DNA of 64,000 nucleotides from Rotaria sp. Silwood1 (lineage: Eukaryota; Rotifera; Eurotatoria; Philodinida; Philodinidae), in contig CAJNOP010000013.1 in the NCBI GenBank assembly GCA_905250075.1, positions 3,817,312 to 3,881,311 on the forward strand, in the 5' to 3' direction. The notes beneath the pieces were generated by a model. That model had not been told where the DNA came from. It saw nothing but the letters and a program-made list of their open reading frames with translations, and ran no database searches. Every line of letters starts with the position of its first letter. The first letter of the stretch is position 1. Below are positions 1 to 18,695 of the stretch, one piece after another. The translations under genes were made by a program, and so were the position numbers.

Positions 1-1311
1 TCTAGTATAAGAGAAATAAGTTTGAATAAATAAAAAGAAAAATTACAAGGTCATCAAATAAAAATCTAAAGAATGAATAACAAGAAACAAAATAAAAAAT
101 TGAACAGTACATTCAACAAAGTAGGCTTACGAGAGAACCGTTTCCGTTGCCTACTTCCTCTTTGTAGATACTACATGGTGTTTTAATAAAAATTCTAAAA
201 GAATTTAGATTCTATATCTTGAAGAGACTATAAAGAAAAAAAAAACAAGCTGAATAATTGCAGTTTGATATTTTTCAATCTGAAGATTATATAGAATTTC
301 AACAATCAGTCCGATTTCCGACCGAAGTTTTCATAATCTCTTTATTGTTACAATTCTTACGGAAACTGGACAGTACCTAGGAGGTTGTGAATGGTAGGAC
401 AGTACTCTACAATCTTGGAAGTAATTCATGAAATATTTGATGACGATCGAAAGTTTAGAGCGATTGTATTCTTTAGTTTCCTTCTCGATCGTAATATCTA
501 GGAAGAACCTGAAATGATTTTCTACTAGGATTGATGCGCTTGAAGATTTCGGTAAAACTCCATGGATAAGGGTTTTCATGCAAAACTCTGAGGAAAAAAC
601 TTTATTTGATAGAGCAAATTGAGACATCTTCAACGTCTCCAGAATTTGTCTTCATTGAATGACATTCAATTTATAAAAGGTCTAAAAGTATGATACATGG
701 TAAAAACATAGAAATTTTCAATAAAAAGAACAGAAAAATGCTTGTTGAGCCTTCTAGTTTTTCACAAACTTTCATTCAAGTAGTTTTGCTGAAGTCTTCG
801 AACCTACCAATCCTAATAGAAAACCTTTTCAACTACACAAATGTTTTTTTTCCAATTCTTACATTCTTGATTGTACCATTAGATGTAACCTAAAAAGCGT
901 GCTTCTAAAGATTTTGTTAAGTCCATAACATATATTTTTCCGTTGATTGATGAAAGGTCTCATTCAATTAACAATATTTAAAATTTATTATCAACAATCT
1001 TCATAAAATATGATATTCTCTAAATGGTCCATTATTTTTGACTATGTTGCTTTTCTTTGGTTGCTTTTAAGGCGTTATTTGTGCTTGGTGCGTAGAGTTG
1101 TATGCATTCATATTGATAATTATTTTGATTTAAGCTATTGATTATGTAAATAATTTTTGTTTTATTTGCCTTCGATCATTTCAATTTCTATATTTATCCT
1201 TTAATTTAATTTGCTATTAACTAATAATTAATTATATCATATAGTTTATTGATTACTTATATGATAATCATTGACAATATTTAGATCTAAAAACATGTTT
1301 CTTTTCAATAG
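1..1311. other. Upstream intergenic region with weak inverted repeat
   Basis: No gene is recognised here. Open frames at 331-633 (-) and 690-893 (+) resemble each other because the DNA at about 505-560 is an imperfect inverted copy of about 780-835, so they are more likely repeat than gene. The segment around 166-210 resembles the ends of the inverted repeat at 28798-29280. A splice-acceptor-like sequence ends at 1311, so an upstream 5' exon of the copper transporter could lie in this interval, but I could not identify one. Confidence 0.5.
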
Positions 1312-2078
1312 ATGACCTTCCATGGTGGTTTCAAAGAACAAATTTTATTTGAACAATGGCATACGCAAACAATGGGTGGTAAATAATTCATAATATCTGG
1401 TTTTTATTTCAGGAAAAAAAAATAAAGAAACTTCTCTTTTGTTTTAAGCATTTATTGGATCTTGGTTACTTATTTTTTTCGTTGCTGTGCTCTATGAAGG
1501 ATTAAAAACTGTTCGAGATCAATTATTAAAACGCGATGGATGTCCATGTGGTCAAGAACGTGAACGTCAACCATCACTGTAAGTTCATTCTAAATAAATA
1601 ATACGTATGTGCTCATGTAGTTAATTGCTAATATGAAGTAGAGTTGTTTGTTTGTTTTTTTTTTTTTTAATAACATTTTGGTGATTGCTCTAATTGCTAC
1701 TCTAGTTTACATCATCAAGGTCAACAATATGATAATTCTAATAATAACAATGATTTAATACCAAGAGTTCAAACAGTAAAAGCCTGTACTCATAAAAGGT
1801 GAGTTGTAGTTGATTAATAAAAATAGAATTTTAATGATTAGTTGAAATTTATTAATGAAATTTATTCTATATCTAGAGCTCGTTTATTAAGTCTTAATCA
1901 TCTTATTCAAACAATTTTACATATTCTTCAAATGGGTATTAGTTATTTATTAATGTTAATAGCTATGACATTTAATATTTATTTATTTGCGGCTATTATA
2001 CTCGGCGCTGGTTTAGGTCATTTCTTATTTGCTTGGCGTCGTATGTTTATTATTGATTATAATGAACATTGCCATTGA
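1312..2078 (+). CDS. SLC31A1: CTR-family high-affinity copper transporter
   Basis: Four exons, 1312-1378, 1449-1578, 1706-1798 and 1877-2078, join in phase to give 163 residues. CTR proteins form trimers that move Cu(I) across the plasma or endosomal membrane. The first exon carries the conserved pre-TM1 segment MTFHGGF and TM1 continues in exon 2 (GSWLLIFFVAVLYEGLK). TM2 holds the signature MxxxM (MLIAM) that lines the pore, and TM3 holds GxxxG (GAGLG) that packs the trimer. The protein ends in HCH, the C-terminal copper-binding triplet of animal CTR1. A Cys/Asn-rich loop joins TM1 and TM2. ATG 1312 directly follows an acceptor-like TTTTCAATAG, so either it is the start after a 5'UTR intron or an upstream exon adds the usual Met/His-rich ectodomain. 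With this start the ectodomain is almost absent. Family assignment is firm; CTR1 versus CTR2 is less so. Confidence 0.93.
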
Positions 2079-5000
2079 AACAAAACAACCAACGAGATTC
2101 TTTTTCTTTTATTGTTGTTGTTGTTATTGTTCTATATTTTATCATCGTACTAATGTCGTGAAATTATTCTTTCAATGTTTTTTTCTTGAAACAATATAAC
2201 TTTATCAAAACGAAGAGAAACACCGAAAAATTTTTTTTTCTTCTTTCATGAAATTTTTCTTTTTTGATGTATGTTTCACCCTTATGAATTGTTGTTATTT
2301 AGCAATTGTAATACACATATGTCTTTCTTTTTAAAGACGTATAAATTATACTTTTGAAAAGTTAGAGCATATATTTAGAGATTATTCAGTGGTTGAAAGA
2401 AAGTCTTTTTTTTTTGTCAATATATTACAGGTAATAAAATGTTGTGAAATTAATTTCTTTTTACATTTTTTTTTTCAAATTTTCTTTCACATAAAGATTT
2501 GCATTAAAATGAAAACTAAATAAATCAATCAGTAGAGAATTTCATGTTCTGTCAGCTTCTTAAAACTCTTTTGCTTCTGACGTCAATCTTTACCTTCAAA
2601 ATCTGATTATAACTAATCATTTGACCGGTCTAATCAACTACCAAGGTTTCATTTGAAGCTTGAAAGAGTCGAAATTTTCTCTAGTTTCAAGAGCTATATT
2701 AAAGTCAAGATTCATTGTAATGATCTTTAAAATGTATTCAAACTACCAGATGTCTAAAAGGTATCAACTGCTCACTATCACGTTAAGAAAGAATATCTTC
2801 ATATAAGTTTTTCAAATTACAACAACTAGATGAGGACCTAGTTTTAATGCCACTTCCATTGAGCAAGTATATTTTAACTGTCGTCTGCGATTATAACAAT
2901 GTTAACCGCAGAAAAAAGACTCATTTTACAGAACGTAAAACTCTGCATTCTCTGATACAACAACAACTCAAACCTTGGCAAAAACCTTCAACATAAGATA
3001 TTACATCACAAGCCATAAAGACGTTTTTGCTTTTTTTATCTTTCGCAAAGCCATAAGAGGTGAACACGTAATGGAGTGTTGAGATGTGGGTGTAAATGTG
3101 AATGTTAACAAGGACTATGTCCATCTATATAACCAAATGTTGCCATTCGTATAAAGGAAGCTGTTAAGGTTGAGAGTGGTGAACTCTTTATTAAAATCGT
3201 CGATTTGAAAGGAGAACAGTCAAGAAATCAACCACTATTGAAAGATACATTTAAGTAATTAATCTTCCTTACAGTTTATATCGTCTTTATAAATTTATAC
3301 TTATTTCCATGGATTATTCAAGCGAAATTATCAACTTGCTTTTCGTAGAACATTTCTAAAACTAAAAATAATCCTTTTCCAATGTATTTATTCTTCTTTA
3401 CTAATCTATATATTTCATAGATTTCAAAAGTATCCTTTTCTTTTATTTAATACAGACTAACAGTATTGTTTCTTGGTGATTAGAAAACTACCTAACATCC
3501 ATAGCACTGTAATTATGACATGAGCTTTATCTTCTATTCATATAATAAATTCACACGTTTATTATCCGATAATGATCCTTAAGAACACTATTGTCCATTT
3601 ATTGTGATGGACTATCTCATATCATGCTCATTGCTCTCGAATGTATCCTAATGATAAAAGGCTTTTACCAATCACAAATAGACATGAAATATGACAATCA
3701 TTTCGTTTTATTCGAGAATAATAGAACTTAACGTATGTGTCTATTGAAAAGCACATAGTCTTTGGTGAAAATAAGTAAATTTGATCTTAAAAAATGGCTT
3801 AGTCGATCAATATATTTTACAAAAAATTTTGGCAAGAAACATGACCAAAATCAATTACTATTTGATTATAAATCGATTAAAATCAAGTTTTTCAATCACG
3901 AAGGTAGATTTCTCTGCATTGCTTCATAGTTTTGTGAGAAAAAGTATTCGACTTTATATTGATTTTCTATGTTCTCAATTATCAATTCGCTTCCTATCCT
4001 TTTAGTCAAGAACAATTTTTGATTTCTTGACAGTTGAATTAATCATGGTAAGCGTTCAATAGAGTCTCATCTAGCGACTGATTACAAGGTGAATCGTACC
4101 GAAGCAACAATTGATATTGAGAGATTTGTATCCATGACAATTGAACTATTCAAAAGTGAATCAAATCTAGTCGATAGTGATAAATGGCATGAAGAAAATC
4201 ACAAAATTGGCTATTCTTTTGTCAAGATCAAACTTGAATCTTCATTCGGACATCTAATACTTGATGATGATATATCGTCTGGTCTCGATTGTAGATGAAA
4301 ACTTGATCATAGTATCTCTATTCCAGCCTCAATATATCCTAAAAATTTCATGCAATTAGAATGTTTCTGAGTCAAGAGCGTCTCGAATAGTTTTCGCACA
4401 TCTGAGAGGTATCTTCTCGTCTTGATTCTCATCTATTGTTCAATATATTGGTTTTAATGAACCTGCATTATTTAAAAAAAAGAAAATATTATTTCGATGT
4501 TAACGATACTTTCGATTATAATAATGGAAATATATTACTATTCAAAAAAGAATAGTTCTTATATTCAGAATTCTAGATGAAGAATATTCATCGTTATTAA
4601 CGTCTACAGCGAAGGTGAAACCAATATTGGTTGGTTCTCAAACAGTCCAGTCCATATTTCAAACCAGTGCTGATTGTCAAACAATTATGCACTCTGATAT
4701 GGTACAAATCAAGAGATGAATGATGCACTTAAATATGGACAAGATGGTCCCGAACACTTTTTCATTAGAAGTCATATCTTTTATACTTATGTAAGGCTTG
4801 TTTCAAGTGTCATATCTTCACAGTTCATGTGTTTAAAAGTTTATGTGAAAATTATTGAGTAACCATCACTTCAATATTTACTGTTACAAATTTAGTTTCA
4901 TTTTTTTCGTAAACAACAGAATTATAGAATACACAATAAACAAAGTATGAGTGTATTGAAAATAGTAATGAATCCATAAAAGAGAGAATATGAGTCCTAC

Positions 5001-6897
5001 TCATCGCTATGTACACTTCGTCTAAAAAAAATATGTATTGTCGTTTTGTTTGAAAACTATAAAAATATTTTTAATTTCGAAGACTTACACAAAAGAAGAC
5101 AAGTATATTATTTTGTTTTTAATTCAAGTAAGATACGAAGAACACGAAATTCAAGTGACATTTATTTTGAAATTTATTGATATATGCTTTGATAGAGTTT
5201 GACGACTTGGTTACGCATATATACCTTTTATTTCAGTTGGATGACTCTATATCTGAGAAAAGATGAGTCGAAAAGTAATAACATTAAATGTCTGACTAAA
5301 GTTGCGAAGCTCTCTAAAAGTATTTTATTATTTATGTATTTATAGACAGTTTGTTAAACTTATCTAGTTTTTTTGTAAGAAAAAGATCGAATTTCTCATA
5401 TCATTATAATCATTAGATTTATTATTTTTTACTTTTGTTTTAATATAGCTAAATTCAAAAGAAGTACAGATAGCAAATTTGAAATCAGCTTCAAAAACTA
5501 TATCCGATAACATGCATACTAGTGGAATTTGTTCTTCATGGGAAATTGTGTCTTTATACTTTCTCAGTATTTTTGTTTCTCGAAACTTTGTCTGTGGTTG
5601 CGTTGTAGATAGATTTCGCTAGCATGTACGTTGTCCGATATAGTTTTTTAATGCTAATTTTGAATTTACTATTTATGTTTCTTTTCAATCTAACTATGAT
5701 AATAAAAAGTAGAAAACACAAATTCATTTTTGATCCTTATACCAACAAAATGAGAAAATGTTCAATTTTCTCAACAATAAAACAAAATTACATAAAAATA
5801 TAGAGATACATATATAGCTTGAAATCTGATGATTATAATGAGATAAAGTATTTGATCTTTTCTTCTATCACAAATAACTAAATAGATATATAAAAATGCC
5901 TGTAAACACATGTTCTAAAGCTATCTATTATGAATATTACATTATTGGTTTCTGAGATTTCTTTTTCAACACTAATTCATAGCCACCTTACCAAGCTTTA
6001 TCAAATCAAATATTACTAAACTGAAAAATATGTTTACCTTGAATCTTACGTTTCTTATTCTGTGTTGAAAAAAGATCTAAATTGTTAAGAAATGATTACA
6101 TGAGTTACAATAATTTTCCTAATAAACTTTTAACAATTAACTTTCTTACAGTTTTCTATGCTTTTTAATAGTCAATTGAGTGTTTTTTTTTTGTCATTTC
6201 CTTGTCAAGCACAATTATGTCACGAATTGTAAATATAAGTATGAAGAAATTTTAATGTGTTAATGTTATTTTGATAGTTGTCAAGCTATACAAATATAGT
6301 TCTGTCGTAGTTACTGAATAATCTTTCGTTAAAAATCATTGACAAAGTATTTTTATCGAACATTTTATTTTGAAAAATTCAATAATCTTAATTATCGATT
6401 AAAATTCAGCTTTGTATATGATATTTAGATAATCTCGAATAATGAAAAAAAAGAAGAAAAAAAAACTCTTCAAATTCAAACTTACAACACAATCACTAAC
6501 AATCTTTTTAATCTAACTTTCATTTCGATTTTATATTATATATGTATATATATATATATATCATTTAAAGTACTATTGTCAATAAAACATATACTATATA
6601 TTTTCATTCATACTTGACGGATAATAAATGTAATACGAGCGTAAGAAAACAAAAACAAATTGACATTCATATTTAAAAAAAAAATCACAAATATACACAG
6701 TTATTATTGGTGGTATATAGTTATGATGTTTATTTATTGTTATTGTCTTTTTGGCAAAAAAAAAATGTAGAAAATAGAACGAAAAAAAAGAAAAGAAATG
6801 TAAATGATGAATTCTAATCATTTCTTTTGAACCTATAATTAAAAATAAAATTAGAAAACAAAAAAAAAAATACATAGATTAAATTTGATATATTTAC
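2079..6897. other. Intergenic region between copper transporter and CFAP20
   Basis: About 2079-2430 is probably 3'UTR of the copper transporter. The rest has no recognisable gene. Two short stretches look faintly coding: 4089-4298 (+, 69 codons, no family recognised) and 4574-4720 (+, about 48 codons after an acceptor-like TTCTAG). Both are isolated and flanked by stops, so they may be gene relics. 6538-6561 is a TA microsatellite. The final exon of CFAP20 (-) should also lie here. Confidence 0.5.
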
Positions 6898-7676
6898 CGG
6901 TAAATATAATTTAAATTCCGGTGGTAATTCATCTTCCGAATAGAGTCGATCAGAAAAGTAAACACGTCGAATTCGACAATTAGCATGAATCTATAAAATA
7001 AATAGTTGTTTTTTTTTTGTTTTTCAGGAAAAAAGATTTTCTAGTTTATATTTTTATATCAATCAACATACTTGAACTCTGAGTGTTTCAATATAATTAG
7101 TACCATAAGCACGTCGTGTAAAATCAGACAAATTAAATTGAATTTGATTCCATCCATCATCCAGACGCATAGGCATTGTACAAATAAATGGTTTTACACG
7201 TGTTGTTGATTGATAATTACTAGCACGAAAACGACGACGAACATTGCGATCATCAAGTACCTTTGTTTCGAGATAGAAAATAGAATATTTTCTATAGGAA
7301 AAAGAAAAAAAAACAACGAAATTTTCTTCTTACTTGTACTTCGAATGTAAAATATTTTTTTAAATTTTTAATTATCATAACAAGAAATGGTAATTTAATT
7401 CCAAGTGTTTTTTTTGGATCAGCTGGACATGTTACATATGTTGTACTAACATTGGTACCAACAATTTCCAACACAAGTGATTGAATTTCATTATCTGTTA
7501 TTCGTTTGATATGTCCATTACGTACCTTAAAAAAGAGAACAAAAAAAAAAGAAACATACGAATTGATATTTTCATATAAATCTTAAACAAACTTTTTTAT
7601 CCCAGATTTGTAATGGTTTACTGCCAATACTATAGAGTATCGAAAGAAAGCCACTTTGAAACGTATTTTTGAACAT
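6898..7676 (-). CDS. CFAP20: CFAP20 / BUG22 ciliary protein (last exon not found)
   Basis: Four minus-strand exons, 7676-7593, 7525-7334, 7260-7072 and 6990-6898, join in phase 0 and give 186 residues. The protein is an inner-junction protein of axonemal doublet microtubules and also affects tubulin modification and ciliary beat. Identity with animal CFAP20 is near-complete by eye: start [20 protein letters not shown], then [52 protein letters not shown] and [17 protein letters not shown]. The human protein is 193 aa, so only a handful of C-terminal residues (PVQNK-type) are missing. They must lie in a tiny exon downstream of the donor GTAAAT at 6897; reading through instead gives an implausible Phe-rich tail. 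A candidate X-box lies about 175 bp upstream of the ATG. Confidence 0.97.
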
Positions 7677-7849
7677 ATCTCAAAAGACAATATGAGAGAA
7701 TAAATGAATGATGGTAAAAAAGGCGAGTTTGTGGCAAGCAAGGTCGCCATAGGTACGCCAGTCACTTGGAAACACAGTGTCGATCGACGACGACAACTCT
7801 TCTTTTTCTTCTTGTTGATAATCAACTCATAATTTAATATGGTCGATCG

Positions 7850-7862
7850 ATTGCTTAGTAAC
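7850..7862 (-). promoter_or_regulatory. Candidate RFX X-box upstream of CFAP20
   Basis: Read on the minus strand, GTTACTAAGCAAT has two RFX half-sites, GTTACT and AGCAAT, separated by one base. Only the last base of the second half departs from RGYAAC, and the first fits GTNRCY. RFX factors drive ciliary genes from X-boxes within a few hundred bases of the start. This site is 174-186 bp upstream of the CFAP20 ATG. A short motif like this can also occur by chance. Confidence 0.4.
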
Positions 7863-10800
7863 CAACTCTGAAATAGAAGTCAAATTAAACAAAATTTTCT
7901 AAATGAAAATGAATTATAGATATGTTAATGATGAAGATATAAATGTAAAAATTATTTGCTTTGAATAATAGAGGTCGTAAACATACGTTTATTACTTGTT
8001 TTATAGAAAATTTCAACTTGAAATTTAATACTGACACGATAAACTCATAATGATTAGAGAAAAAAATCTTTAACTATATTTCTTATTTTAATAATCAGAA
8101 AACAAAACAATATTTAAAAATGATGATTCAAAGAGAGGAACCGGTCAATAGATTATACGAAAGTCAAGGTAGTAAATGCAATCTTACTAATGTTAGATTT
8201 TTTACATGATATATAAAGAGTTCAAAGTAATCGAATTAATTGTACAACAGTCAAGGATAGCTACTGTCAATCATATCTAATGATCATGCGTGCATTTCAT
8301 AATCAAGATCTTTATTCATCAGATACAAATATTATTTAATCCCAATATGGAATATTCTTTTCAATTCTTGAACTAATTACTTTTTTTCTCTCATGTCACT
8401 TTATTCATCATTCAATGTACCTCTTGAATCATAAATATCATCTATAAATACTATCAATTATCATATCGATTTCATTAAAAAATAAATATCATACGACCTT
8501 CGAGATCAAACAATTCTATTAGAAGATCTTGTACAATTTTATATGCCAATCTTAAAGTCACCCTTTTCTGATATAATTATACTGCGAGATTCTTGTATGA
8601 TTTTCCATAAGTTTGCATAGTTGATTTTCTTCTATTTTCAACTTCTATCATCTCTTTTTTCTTTACAGAGTCGTTGATCTTTACTTGCATATGTATACTT
8701 CTTTATAAAAATTACAAAAACTACATGAAAACAAAGTCATCCCTAGAAAAACTAAATAATTGAAAGAAAAGTAAAACTAATTCTATCAAATTTACTAAAT
8801 TATCAATGATATATGATCTTGTTAGCAGATCAATACGATTATATAGATATATTTTCAATAATAAAAAAGTAACATCTAAATTAGCACACATTTAATAGCT
8901 TAAATATTTATTTAATTGTACAAAACTATCGTTATGAAAACTAATTGTATAAGTGACATTCAAAATTATGATCGTATGAAATCTCACGAGATTCTAATTA
9001 TCAAATTTTACAAGAACTTTATAGATAAATAAATAATAAACTTTATAGTTAAATATTTGTATAATCTTCGTAACATTTTTCTTTTGGGACTACCATTATA
9101 TTTTATTCTAAACGGGAAACTGTATCAATTCAGTTAAATTTTCTTAACGATACATCTTTGGATAGATCAATCAATTTCTCTGAATAAATATCTCTTGTCA
9201 AACAACAAACATTTTTTAATAAGAACAAATTCAAATATAATCTCAGTAAAATATTATTATTGACATATCAATTGATTAATTGTTCTTTTGTTTATCCATA
9301 AACTATTTTCTCAATTAATATCCTTGAATATAAATATATAACTAATAAAACATGTTTACTAGACTTGTCAGACTTCTCATTTGTAAATATATCATCATGT
9401 CAAGGCACAAGAATACATTTCAGATTATGTTTTCTAATAGATATATTTTTTATATGACGATGTTTCGAGTTCCAAAGAGTTATAGCTCAAAAAAAAAAAA
9501 AGAAACTTATAGATTCTTGAGAATTGCAATTCACGATGTGTTTCACTCTCGAGAATTTACAATCATCTTTCGAGACTTTAAATTTAATCAGGCAAGAACC
9601 TAGTATGTGCTTTTTTTTCTAATAATGTTGATGCTAATCAACTCACATGTGAATTTATGCTTCTATTTTGGATCAAACAATATAATTCTACTATAAATAA
9701 TTGAATTTTTAAGAGAAATAACCATATGATTGTGTATAGCATTTCAAATATGAATGTTATATTTCTCGTTCCTGAACATTCAGCACTCAAGAAATGAGAA
9801 TGCAGTATTAAATTATGTTTTCCTAGTATATTTTTATATGTATCACAATGTTTATATATCTTTTTATGTAAGACTATTACACATGCTAACTTCGGCTAAT
9901 ATTGTGTTTAGTTTTTGAAAACAAAACGTGAACGAAGAACTAAACAATCATTAACAAGATGCCTGCAGTAACTAATACTCTTTTATATCTTAAATAAGAC
10001 TGTATTTATGATTCTGACGAATTGATTTACACCACTATCGTGTCGATATTCAATTAATATATATCACTTGTCCCTTGACATTTTCTTGCTGATGTGTTTC
10101 CAATGGGCAAATCTTTATAATTTGCCATGAACTATCTCAATGAGGTCGGAATTTTCTTTTCTATGTATATAAAAGATTTTTCAACAGGCGATTGTACTAA
10201 ATTTTCATCTTAGTAACATTTTTGAATCTATAGGTTAATGAACTAATGAATTAATTTGTTGCATACAATATGTGATATTATTTTGATCATCATCTGATTA
10301 TTTCACTTCTATGTTATTATACCATATAGGAAGTGAAGAATTTTACCTGTTGCATAATATATTGTTAGACTCGACATGCAAATAACGTACGATTAACAAC
10401 AATAAGAATGCAAACCTATCTCGTGTTCGCGTTTCTAGAAACATAACATCAAAGTGACACTTCTAATATTTATTTTTATTATACAAAATTTAATTAGATA
10501 TGAAGAATTCATATTCAAATACAATTGAAGAATGTCAAAATTGATTATAGTTCCAAAAAAAAAAAAGAAATGCCTAAAATATTCTTGTCAATTATTTTAT
10601 TTGTTTTCATTTGAAATAGAAGCGAATCTTCTGATTATCATCACCGATCCAAAGAAAGATAAAAACGAAAGGACAAATAAGCCAAAAAAAGAAGAAAAAA
10701 AAATACGTTTTTGTAATTAATTCGTTTTCACACAACGCAATAAAGAAGAAAAAGAAAAAGAAGAAAGGTATGAGCAACAACAACAACAACAACAACAAAC

Positions 10801-11227
10801 ACGAAAAGAAAAAGAAAAAAAAAAGATAAATTTGTCATATAAGAAGAGGCCTAATTAATATCTTTCTCTGTCTTTTTTGTCAAACAAGAAAAGGAAACAC
10901 AAAAGACAAAATAAATAGAATAAATACATTTTTTTTTTCACAAAAGATAAATCCATAGTGTCATATAGGCACAATAAAGAATATGAGGTAATAGTGATAA
11001 TCAAAACTGATAATTTATTGTTGGTCATAATGAACAAACAAAAAAACCAAAGACATTAAAAACAACATAAAAGAAAAGAGGAATGAATATTCGAAAGAAA
11101 AGGGTACACAAAAATCAAACCAATATATTGATGTGACAGTCCATAAACAGATGATCAAACACACACACGCACACACACACTCTCTTTTAGACATAATCAA
11201 TAAAAGTGATGATGATAATGAACAGAA
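7863..11227. other. Intergenic region upstream of CFAP20 and downstream of CaMKII
   Basis: No coding region is supported. Open frames at 9352-9603 and 10532-11200 are AT-rich or low complexity. Simple repeats include a CAA run at about 10777-10798 and a CA run at about 11160-11180. The last few hundred bases before 11228 are probably the 3'UTR of the CaMKII gene. Confidence 0.5.
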
Positions 11228-17136
<5,909 letters not shown>

Positions 17137-17862
17137 ACAGATAATAGAAGAAAATCAGATAATATTGATGTTGATAGTTTATATAAAAATGAATAAATAG
17201 AAGGAGGTGGACGTTGGGTCATCATCATTTGTTAGTTAAAAGCATATATCAGTTCAACATAAGTATGCTAAAAGCATGCGTTATATAAACGCAACAAAAC
17301 GAAGAAGACCGTTCTTATTGTCGTTTGTCGCAATAACAATCTAGTCGTGATGTAGCAATAGGAGCAACAGAAGAAGCGACTATAGAAGAAGGTTATTTCT
17401 GGTCGACGACACACACAGAAACCGACTCTGTTGTCGATTCAGGTGGAGAGAGAAAGACAGATCGAGCAAAGAAAAGACGAAGACGAAGAAGAAGAAGAAG
17501 AAGAAGAAACAGTAGTTGCTGTAATAGTAATTGTAGAGAGCAAGCAAGTAAACTCAAGACGATGCCGAACCACTCATAGACAGGAAGAAAAAGAAAGTAT
17601 AGAATGGCTGCTAGTAAAACACACGAATGCACAATTATGATTTGATTATGAAAAATAAAATATAATGATAATTATTAAAATCAGAACACTATTTTTATGT
17701 ATAAATTTATCAAAAATCTTCTCGAAGTTTCTTTTAAGTAAATACACGATAACAATGATTATGATTGGTTTATTTTAAATAACCAATAGATATCAATATC
17801 AAAATAGGTATTGCTCCTTTCTTGCATATTTCATATTTGTTTGATAATTAATACATAAAACA
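17137..17862. other. Divergent promoter region of CaMKII and UBL5
   Basis: Only 726 bp separate the two divergent start codons, so both promoters and 5'UTRs must fit here. It contains a GAA-rich purine tract at about 17476-17512 that produces spurious open frames on both strands. No clear TATA box was located. Confidence 0.5.
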
Positions 17863-18523
17863 ATGATTGAAATTATTTGTAACGATCGTTTGGGTAAAAA
17901 AGTACGTGTTAAATGTAATCCAAATGATACTATTGGTGATTTAAAAAAATTAATTGCTGCTCAAACTGGTACAAAAGCTGAAAAAATTGTTTTGAAGAAG
18001 TGGTGTAAGTATTGCAAAAGAACCTATTTTATTTGTTTTATTTCACAGATGAATTCATCATAAAAATTATGAAGATTAATAATACTTAAAAACCTAACTA
18101 ATAATTATAATAAATAAAATTCTTTTGTTCTGACCTCGCACATATCTAATCCAAAACGTTTTGTATTTATGAGTAACAAATGAAATTCTTTGTCATATCA
18201 TTTTTTTTTGATTAATCGACAACTATGAAAATTCTTTCTTTCTTTTTTTTTTTCTTGAAAGCATTCATTTTAATAATTAATTAATTTTTTTCATGAAATT
18301 CTGCATATTTTTTCTTCTAGCTAATTTATTGAAGTAACGGAAATGAAAATCTATATAGAAAATTTTGATTTAATTTAGATAATATATACAAAGACAATAT
18401 CACTCTTGCTGATTACGGTTTGTCAGCCTATATCTCTATTTTTATCTATTTATTTATTGCTTTTTCTTTTTCTTTTTTGTAGAAATTCATGATGGCATGA
18501 ACATTGAACTTTATTATCAATAA
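17863..18523 (+). CDS. UBL5: Ubiquitin-like protein 5 (Hub1)
   Basis: Three exons, 17863-18004, 18379-18417 and 18483-18523, join in phase and encode 73 residues, exactly the usual length. UBL5/Hub1 is a ubiquitin-like modifier that is not conjugated through a diglycine but binds spliceosomal proteins (Snu66/Prp38 HIND motifs) and affects splice-site choice; it also takes part in the mitochondrial stress response. Recognisable segments are [43 protein letters not shown] and the end [11 protein letters not shown], with the Tyr-Tyr pair in place of a conjugatable Gly-Gly. The ATG is preceded by AT-rich leader and no alternative start is needed. Confidence 0.98.
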
Positions 18524-18695
18524 ATACTAAATTGTTATTTAAAAACCTGTTCATAAATTTATTTCATGTTTAATTATATATTCATGAGCATTTGATGAAA
18601 AAATAAACAAAAAAAAAAAACATTTTAAAAGACTAGAGTAAAAATAAAAAGAAAGTCTTTTCTTCTAATTATATAATATTCATTTATTGGGATTT

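Noticed and set aside
2921..3124. Minus-strand 67-codon frame, faintly similar to 30510-30550
   Set aside because: The similarity is about 25 of 36 bases and no better than expected in such composition.
6594..6875. Phe-rich minus-strand frame below CFAP20
   Set aside because: Low complexity poly-A/T sequence; conserved CFAP20 ends within a few residues of the donor.
17393..17640. Overlapping open frames on both strands between CaMKII and UBL5
   Set aside because: Produced by a GAA-rich purine tract; no splice context or homology.
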